Shown here piece after piece: positions 60,216-64,000 of a DNA stretch of 64,000 nucleotides. Origin of the DNA: Methanococcoides sp052057775 (GTDB taxonomy: Archaea > Halobacteriota > Methanosarcinia > Methanosarcinales > Methanosarcinaceae); the NCBI RefSeq assembly GCF_052057775.1, contig NZ_CP195121.1, positions 2,356,001 through 2,420,000 of the forward strand. Direction: 5' to 3'. Every line of letters begins with the position of its first letter. Positions within the stretch are counted from its first letter, which is position 1. A model generated the notes under the pieces. The model did no database searches. It had not been told where the DNA came from and saw only the letters and a program-made list of their open reading frames with translations. The position numbers were made by a program, and so were the translations under genes.

Positions 60216-60299
60216 ATGATAGGATTTCAGCAGCCTCTTCACTTATTTTTAGAAACAGCAGTGACCCTGCATTATAGAACCAATTTTAAATTTATCTGA
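60216..60299 (+). CDS. Candidate 27-residue small ORF
   Basis: ATG at 60216, six bases after AAAAGGAGG, begins a 27-codon frame MIGFQQPLHLFLETAVTLHYR... ending at TGA 60297-60299. The ribosome-binding site is the best in this part of the window, and there is no other gene for it to serve until 60373. It could be a leader peptide for the secretion operon. Coding potential cannot be judged from such a short frame. Confidence 0.25.
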   Translation: MIGFQQPLHLFLETAVTLHYRTNFKFI

Positions 60300-60372
60300 A
60301 GATTAAAGAAACTGGGAATATTTTAATAATTGCTGACAATATGATTGTGCAAATCTTCCAGGGATAAAAAAC

Positions 60373-62685
60373 GTGAAACTCCGAAGTAATTTGCACAATA
60401 TTATGAAGAAAGACAAACAAATAACTGAAGATCCCTGCCAATACAGGGTTCAGCAGACAAAGAACCAGAGGACAATAAAGGTAGATTGTTCTCAATGTAA
60501 ACGCTCATCCACCCTCAATGATCCTATATGTCGTGAAAGGATATTCAGTATCATACTCACAGAACCCATATCGAACAGGCTTATTCTCTCACATCTTTAT
60601 GAACGGGACTATGAAGGGAAGGAGATCTCCGCCCTTTATGAACTTGCAAAGCTCAAAGATGCTCTTTTAAATTACAATAATGTTCAGCCTGCACGCAACT
60701 GCCAGCACAAAGGCTCAGGCAAATGTATTTCCCAAAGAAAAGAATTGCTGGAGAAGATCCTTGAATACTCGAAGAATGACCCTGCCGGAGCATCGATTTT
60801 CCTTAAAGGACTCTGCACTGACAAAAATCCAGGCCACGATCATCCTGAATGCCCGGGCTGCATTGCAGAATTCGATTCAACGATCAGAGAAATGCAGGAT
60901 ATAGCTTTCATGACCAGCATATCGCATGCATTCAGAACTCAGCCTGAAACACATTCATACACAGATAAAGATGCATCTACACCAAATGAGTTTGATTATG
61001 ACAGACATATCAAACCCCATGTCAGGCCTGCCTTTTCAACATCCAGAATATATACAGAGCCACCAGAGAACATACAGTTCCTGGAATGCTATGATATAAA
61101 GAACAGTGCGGGGAGGATGCTTCAGATATCCATGTACGAGATGACCGACAGGCCAGAGAAACTTTACATGGCAATACCTATTGAGTATAATCTTGACCAT
61201 GAAAGCCTTGCCCTCATAGAAAGGGTCAGGAAGAAGCTGATACGTTTTCGCCCTGAGAACATGAACTTCGCCGATCCTGCGAACTCAAGGGAATACATAT
61301 ACCGGATCGGAAAGCAAATGCTTGAAGAAGATGCAAAGCTGCATGGGATCACACTTAGCCCGTTCGGGATCATGACATATTCGGACCTTCTTGCAAAATA
61401 TACCACCGGCCTGGGTATACTGGAGGATGTGCTATCCGATCCAGGGATCACGGACGTCTATGTTAACGCACCTGCGGACATAAACCCGATACATGTGGTA
61501 GTGGACGGGGATGAATGTATTACCAATATTTTCCTATCACAGGACGACCTTGATTCAATGGTCTCAAGGTTCAGGGCCATCAGCGGCAGGCCTTTCGGGG
61601 AAGCAACACCGGTACTGGAGATGGACCTACCTGAGTTCGGGGTCCGTGTATCCGTCATCGGTGACCCGTTAAGTGCCAATGGCCTTGCTTATGCATTCAG
61701 GAAACATGCAAGGACACCATGGACATTGCCAAAGCTCATCAACACTGGATCGATATCGCCACTTACAGCCGGTATTTTGAGCTTCCTTATGGACGGTGAG
61801 GCATCAATCCTCGTGGCCGGAGAGGTGGGAGCAGGTAAGACCTCACTGCTGTCCGCAATGATGATGGAGATCCCCCAGAAATACCGCATCCTGACAATAG
61901 AAGATACAAGGGAACTTCCCATAGAGGACCTGCAAAAGCTTGGCTGGAAGATACAGGGAATGAACTCACGTTCATCGATACTTAACACCAGCATCGAAGT
62001 CAAACCTGATGTTGCACTAAGGGCAACCCTGCGTCTTGGCAATTCAGCACTTGTTATAGGAGAGGTCAGGGGACCTGAGGTAAGGGTCCTTTACGAAGCC
62101 ATGCAGGTTGGCACTGCCGGGAATTCGGTCCTGGGGACCATACACGGAGCATCCACAAGGTCGGTCTATGAGCGTATAGTGCATACTCTGGGCGTTCCCC
62201 CTGCATCATTCAAGTCTACCGATGCGATAGTGGTCTGTACCAACACAAGAATAAGGGGAAGTATGAGCAAAAAGCGCAGGGTAACGCAGATCTCGGAAGT
62301 AGCCGCCGAATGGGATGAAGATGCAGCTCCGGAGGAGATATTTACAGAGATCGTGCAGTACAACAACGCGGAGGATGCGATGGTGCCCACTGATATACTG
62401 GACAGGGGACAGTCCGAGCTCATCGGAAAGATAGCACGCAAATGGGGGATATCAATTGATGATGCATCGCTTAACATACGCATAAGGGCGAGGATAAAGC
62501 AGAGGATCGCCAGTGCCGGTACACTAGAACCCCGGTTCCTGGAAGCTGATGTGGTAAGTAAGGCAAACAACATCTTCTGGCTTTACATGGACATGGAAAA
62601 ACACGGAGCCGGTGGACCTGACTATGAAAGGGTCTATGAGAAATGGGACAACTGGTTCGATAATTTCTCCTCAGCCTGGCTTTAA
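60373..62685 (+). CDS. Type II/IV secretion (pilus) ATPase with cysteine-rich N-terminal domain
   Basis: 770-residue GspE/TadA-like motor ATPase. Walker A GEVGAGKTS near 482-490, Asp box ILTIEDTRELPIEDL, and Walker B-like ALVIGEVRGPE near 557-567. Residues about 20-185 form an extra region with some ten Cys and several His (CSQCKRSS, CQHKGSGKC, CTDKNPGHDHPECPGC), not part of the standard ATPase and probably metal binding. Starts at a GTG with AGGGAT upstream; the ATG at 60403 is an alternative. A TadC-like membrane gene follows after 12 bases. Confidence 0.9.
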   Translation: MKLRSNLHNIMKKDKQITEDPCQYRVQQTKNQRTIKVDCSQCKRSSTLNDPICRERIFSIILTEPISNRLILSHLYERDYEGKEISALYELAKLKDALLNYNNVQPARNCQHKGSGKCISQRKELLEKILEYSKNDPAGASIFLKGLCTDKNPGHDHPECPGCIAEFDSTIREMQDIAFMTSISHAFRTQPETHSYTDKDASTPNEFDYDRHIKPHVRPAFSTSRIYTEPPENIQFLECYDIKNSAGRMLQISMYEMTDRPEKLYMAIPIEYNLDHESLALIERVRKKLIRFRPENMNFADPANSREYIYRIGKQMLEEDAKLHGITLSPFGIMTYSDLLAKYTTGLGILEDVLSDPGITDVYVNAPADINPIHVVVDGDECITNIFLSQDDLDSMVSRFRAISGRPFGEATPVLEMDLPEFGVRVSVIGDPLSANGLAYAFRKHARTPWTLPKLINTGSISPLTAGILSFLMDGEASILVAGEVGAGKTSLLSAMMMEIPQKYRILTIEDTRELPIEDLQKLGWKIQGMNSRSSILNTSIEVKPDVALRATLRLGNSALVIGEVRGPEVRVLYEAMQVGTAGNSVLGTIHGASTRSVYERIVHTLGVPPASFKSTDAIVVCTNTRIRGSMSKKRRVTQISEVAAEWDEDAAPEEIFTEIVQYNNAEDAMVPTDILDRGQSELIGKIARKWGISIDDASLNIRIRARIKQRIASAGTLEPRFLEADVVSKANNIFWLYMDMEKHGAGGPDYERVYEKWDNWFDNFSSAWL

Positions 62686-62697
62686 GGAAGTGTTACA

Positions 62698-64000
62698 ATG
62701 GAAACAGGAACATCTGAGAACTGGTATGTTCGTGGCTGCAGGTTCACATCCCGTCATTTTTCCAGGTTCATAAAGGACATAGATGATTTTTCCACAAAGG
62801 CCGAGAGGTCGGTCAGCCAGGAATACCGTGATGCGGTCATCTTTACAGGAGTTGCAATAGAACCATTTGAGACAGTTCTCTTCTCCTATGTAGGTTCACT
62901 TGCAGTCCTTATCATGTTCCTTATACTGGATACGATCCTGTTCCGCATTACAACTTTCAATCCGACCGTACTTGCATCCGTGGCCGTGATGACATTACTT
63001 GTACCTTTCGGGATACTGATCTATCTGAGCGAGTATGTGAAGATACACGCCAGGTACATGAAGATTCAGTCGATCGGAGACATTCCCGAAGTATTAAGCT
63101 ACGTAGTGATGTCAATGCGACTTGTCTCGAACATGGAAAAGGCCATCCATTTTGCTGCGCTTAATTCCAGCAGGCCGCTTGCAAACGATCTCAGGAAGAT
63201 GCTCTGGAACCTGCAGGTACGCATGTACTCAAGTATGGATGATGCACTGCTGGATTTTGCACAGATGTGGGGGAAGAACAGCGAACATTTCAAACGATCC
63301 CTCCACCTCATCAAGAGTTCCACCAGTGAACCCGACGAAGCACAGAGAGTCATTACCCTGAACCGTGCCCTTGACATCGTGCTTGATGGCACGAAAGAAA
63401 TGATGGAACAGTATGCAGTAAGACTGAAGACGCCAACATACATCCTTTATTCGATATTTATCCTCATTCCCCTGGCACTTGTGGCACTGCTGCCTGCCAT
63501 CACAGTCGTAGGGATCAGGTTCGATGCCGTGACCCTCGTGATACTCTACGACCTGGTCCTCCCGGTTGCAACCTTTGCATACGCTGAATACATCCTCATG
63601 CAGCGACCTGCGACTTTCCTGCCCCAGGCGATCCCGGAAAGCCATCCCGATCTAAAGGGAATTGGTAAAAAAAGGAAAGCTGCAACGATTATTGCGGTTG
63701 TGACATGTATCCTTGTCAGCTCTTCTGGCTATATCCTGATAGATCTAGGAAATCCGATGAACATCATCTCAACAGAGACACTGGAAGGGATAATGCCACC
63801 TGCACTTCTTGTCATCTGGGGAATTGTTATCGCATTTTCCATCTACATGAATGCAGTGTATTCACCATACAAGCGGATAAGGGATGATATCCGCAAGATG
63901 GAAAATGAATTTTCAGATGCACTGTTCATACTGGGTAGAAGGATATCCGAAGGACGTTCTGCAGAGGAGTCGTTTGCCCACACCTCAAAGACCATGGAGG
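62698..64000 (+). CDS. Type II secretion system F / TadC-like membrane protein (cut by window end)
   Basis: Open frame from the ATG at 62698 (GGAAG upstream) to the last base; at least 434 residues, C-terminus missing. It begins METGTSENWYVRGCRF. Hydrophobic spans lie at about 67-90 and 95-122, then a soluble T2SF domain (GDIPEVLSYVVMSMRLVSNMEKAI, about 127-150), spans at 246-290, 325-345 and 360-380, and a second T2SF domain beginning ENEFSDALFILGRRISEGRSAEESF. As the platform protein it pairs with the upstream ATPase to assemble a pilus or secretion fibre. Confidence 0.9.
   Translation, partial: METGTSENWYVRGCRFTSRHFSRFIKDIDDFSTKAERSVSQEYRDAVIFTGVAIEPFETVLFSYVGSLAVLIMFLILDTILFRITTFNPTVLASVAVMTLLVPFGILIYLSEYVKIHARYMKIQSIGDIPEVLSYVVMSMRLVSNMEKAIHFAALNSSRPLANDLRKMLWNLQVRMYSSMDDALLDFAQMWGKNSEHFKRSLHLIKSSTSEPDEAQRVITLNRALDIVLDGTKEMMEQYAVRLKTPTYILYSIFILIPLALVALLPAITVVGIRFDAVTLVILYDLVLPVATFAYAEYILMQRPATFLPQAIPESHPDLKGIGKKRKAATIIAVVTCILVSSSGYILIDLGNPMNIISTETLEGIMPPALLVIWGIVIAFSIYMNAVYSPYKRIRDDIRKMENEFSDALFILGRRISEGRSAEESFAHTSKTME

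Noticed and set aside
1..64000. CRISPR arrays, insertion sequences, phage genes and rRNA
   Set aside because: No regularly spaced repeats, transposase, integrase, structural phage genes or rRNA were seen on either strand.

Overview
The window is a chromosomal segment of a methylotrophic methanogenic archaeon, most likely a member of the Methanosarcinaceae close to Methanolobus or Methanococcoides. The evidence is the chromosomal protein MC1 (53339-53635), the methanopterin enzyme MptA (53957-54910), archaeal ribosomal proteins L18Ae, L31e, L39e, S19e and S17e, tRNA-dependent cysteine synthesis by SepCysS (22245-23414), a methylamine-type corrinoid protein (25083-25730), a seven-gene Mrp antiporter, RaSEA for archaeosine, and a hexulose-6-phosphate synthase/RraA fusion. 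The genus is an inference.

Layout. 1-4914 is a leftward archaeal translation block (prefoldin alpha, L18Ae, eIF6, L31e, L39e, a PP-loop protein, PDCD5, S19e) followed by purA. 5169-7877 is a three-gene set for a 2,3-diacetamido uronic acid nucleotide sugar. 8030-10933 holds a cohesin/PGF-pre-PGF surface protein, a TPR protein with a cysteine cluster and a membrane protein. 11152-24820 is a sulfur island: two TusA proteins, an E1-like ThiF/MoeB protein, a threonine-synthase-like PLP enzyme, a ubiquitin-fold sulfur carrier ending in GG, a lone NMT1/THI5-like protein, an operon for sulfite reductase, APS reductase and CysD-CysN, a PiT-family permease, a redoxin, SepCysS and a DUF169 protein.

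25083-29324 holds the corrinoid protein, a frameshifted helix-turn-helix gene behind a double palindromic operator, a metallo-beta-lactamase-fold protein, a tRNA-Val/Phe/Gly set and a second ThiF/MoeB paralogue. 29442-35308 is mrpABCDEFG. 35339-49939 is housekeeping: Sua5, SRP54, two identical initiator tRNA genes, DinB, S17e, dapAB, pyrBI, the HPS/RraA fusion, an A24 prepilin peptidase and RecQ. 50216-57357 holds guaAB, RaSEA, argB, MC1, mptA, a nucleotidyltransferase, a GNAT enzyme, tRNA-Arg and small conserved genes. 57692-64000 ends with a PAP2 phosphatase, a nucleotide-sugar dehydrogenase and the start of a type II/IV secretion or pilus operon cut by the window edge.

How it fits together. 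The sulfur island looks able to import sulfate, activate it to APS, reduce APS directly to sulfite and then to sulfide, and pass sulfur to Cys-tRNA (SepCysS) and possibly to a thiocarboxylated carrier protein used by a PLP enzyme. CysN carries what looks like a dead APS-kinase remnant, consistent with a pathway that no longer goes through PAPS. Other notable points are an apparent ATT start codon in the HPS/RraA gene, a one-base frameshift in a T run of a regulator, a perfect (GAA)14 microsatellite and several strong unexplained hairpins.
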